Below are positions 63,097 to 64,000 of a stretch of DNA of 64,000 bases, in pieces. Positions within the stretch are counted from its first letter, which is position 1. Each line of letters begins with the position of its first letter. Both the position numbers and the translations under genes were made by a program. This DNA is from Gordonia amarae NBRC 15530 (lineage in GTDB: Bacteria > Actinomycetota > Actinomycetes > Mycobacteriales > Mycobacteriaceae). The DNA lies in contig NZ_BAED01000033.1 of the NCBI RefSeq assembly GCF_000241345.1, positions 124,001 to 188,000 of the forward strand, given 5' to 3'. The notes beneath the pieces were generated by a model, which was not told the DNA's origin, searched no databases, and was given only the letters and a program-made list of their open reading frames with translations.

Positions 63097-64000
63097 ATGA
63101 CCGCACCCGCCCGTGCACTCGCACCACTGCTGGTCCTGCTGTGCCTCGCCGCGGCCCTCGTCGGCTGCTCCTCGTCGTCGGGCTCGGATGAGTCCGGGAT
63201 CGAACGCATCAAGGAGTCCGGGGTGCTGCGGATCGGCACCGAGGGCACCTACGCGCCGTTCAGCTATCACGATCCTGCCACCGGCAAACTCGTCGGCTAC
63301 GACGTCGACGTCGCCGAGGCCGTCGCCGAAAAGCTCGGGGTGCGTGCCGAGTTCGTCGAGACACCGTGGGATTCGATCTTCGCCGCGCTCGGCGCCGACC
63401 GCTTCGACGTGGTCGCCAATCAGGTGACCATCACCCCGGAACGGCAAGGCAAATACGACCTTTCCGATCCGTACGCGATCGGTGAGGGCGTGATCGTGAC
63501 CCGCGCCGACGACACCTCGATCACCTCCTTGAACGATCTGAAGGGCAAAACCGCCGCGCAGACGGCCACCGCCAACTGGACGCAGATCGCGCGGGACGCC
63601 GGCGCGAAAGTGGAGACGGTCGAAGGATTTACGCAGGCGATCAAGCTGCTGAGCCAAGGCCGGGTGCAGGCGACGATCAACGACTCGATCGCCGTGTACG
63701 CCTATCTCGCCGAAACCGGCGACAAGTCGATCAAGATCGCGGCGCAGACCGGCCACAAGAGCGAACAGGCATTCGCCGCGAATAAGAACAGCGGCCTGAT
63801 GGATGACATCAATCAGGCGATCAAAGAACTGCAGGACGACGGCACCCTGTCGACGATCTCGCAACGCTATCTGCGGGCCGACGCGACAGGCGCACCGGCG
63901 ACCGGCCGGAGCGGAACCCAGCGCAGCACCTGGGATCTGATCAGCGACAACCTGTGGCCGATGGCGAAAGCCACCGTCACCAAGACCATTCCGCTGGCCG
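63097..64000 (+). CDS. amino-acid ABC transporter substrate-binding/permease fusion, 5' part (cut by window edge)
   Basis: The first 301 residues are inside the window and the frame is open to its end. The lipobox AALVGC (C24) follows a signal helix. An SBP_bac_3 domain (about 35-265) contains VLRIGTEGTYAPFSYHDPATGKLVGYDVDVAEAV, typical of glutamine/cystine binding. After a short linker (TGAPATGRSGTQ), the sequence STWDLISDNLWPMAKATVTKTIPLA begins a His/Gln-type permease. A fused binding-protein and permease of the GlnP kind is therefore likely, with the ATPase expected beyond the window. Confidence 0.85.
   Translation, partial: MTAPARALAPLLVLLCLAAALVGCSSSSGSDESGIERIKESGVLRIGTEGTYAPFSYHDPATGKLVGYDVDVAEAVAEKLGVRAEFVETPWDSIFAALGADRFDVVANQVTITPERQGKYDLSDPYAIGEGVIVTRADDTSITSLNDLKGKTAAQTATANWTQIARDAGAKVETVEGFTQAIKLLSQGRVQATINDSIAVYAYLAETGDKSIKIAAQTGHKSEQAFAANKNSGLMDDINQAIKELQDDGTLSTISQRYLRADATGAPATGRSGTQRSTWDLISDNLWPMAKATVTKTIPLA

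Overview
This 64 kb window is GC-rich chromosomal DNA from a mycolic-acid actinobacterium (order Mycobacteriales). A Gordonia-like genome is the best guess, but no rRNA is present to settle it. The evidence is a mycothiol S-conjugate amidase (mca), many GTG starts, a DesA3-type desaturase with its reductase, a Stf0-type sulfotransferase, and gene blocks that match Mycobacterium tuberculosis order. Positions 1-17,520 carry relatives of the Rv1084-Rv1074c block (DUF255, mca, DUF4307, greA, metB, cbs, SGNH hydrolase, thiolase). Positions 42,973-62,962 carry relatives of Rv1026-Rv1019 (ppx, DUF501, ftsB-like, eno, lpqU, mazG, mfd, TetR). There are no insertion sequences, phage genes or CRISPR arrays. 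Most genes are housekeeping or transport genes.

Layout. 0-3.5 kb: DUF255 protein, mca, DUF4307, a queuosine-precursor transporter and greA, closed by a strong terminator and followed by a striking pair of 16-bp dyads. 3.7-11.5 kb: a PAP2 phosphatase/transferase, a polytopic GT87-like protein, a DrrAB-type ABC exporter and a 1,093-residue SARP-NB-ARC regulator. 11.7-17.5 kb: transsulfuration genes (metB-cbs), SGNH hydrolase, thiolase, Bax-inhibitor-like protein. 17.6-20.5 kb: an MMPL exporter with its own TetR gene and a near-perfect operator. 20.7-26.3 kb: arginine deiminase, a ferredoxin reductase, a tRNA with a UAA anticodon, three or four very small genes, an aldehyde dehydrogenase and a small secreted protein preceded by a leader ORF. 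26.3-31.1 kb: an LLM oxidoreductase, a CDF metal transporter, a His-rich YibE/F protein and a beta-lactamase-like secreted protein.

31.2-34.5 kb is an ectoine-type importer operon (ehuBCDA), with an alkanesulfonate-monooxygenase-like gene upstream. 35.9-38.5 kb is a transmembrane Ser/Thr kinase followed 4 bp later by a beta-lactamase-like lipoprotein that is a paralogue of the 30-31 kb protein. 38.6-42.0 kb holds a TetR gene divergent from a reductase-desaturase pair, with a candidate operator between them. 42-47.6 kb is the ppx-DUF501-ftsB-eno-lpqU block.

Between lpqU and mazG (47.7-57.1 kb), where M. tuberculosis has these two genes side by side, lies an accessory segment. It contains an iron-uptake operon (efeUOB, with an IdeR-like box) and, on the other strand, a sulfation set: sulfatase, Stf0 sulfotransferase, cysD and cysNC, the last three translationally overlapped. 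A dispersed inverted-repeat element occurs twice in the window, once between ppx and the DUF501 gene and once inside the sulfatase coding sequence, where it keeps the reading frame and adds heptapeptide repeats. The most interesting leads are this sulfation module with its repeat-invaded sulfatase, the kinase/SxxK-protein pair, the cluster of very small genes around the tRNA, and several unassigned operator-like dyads.
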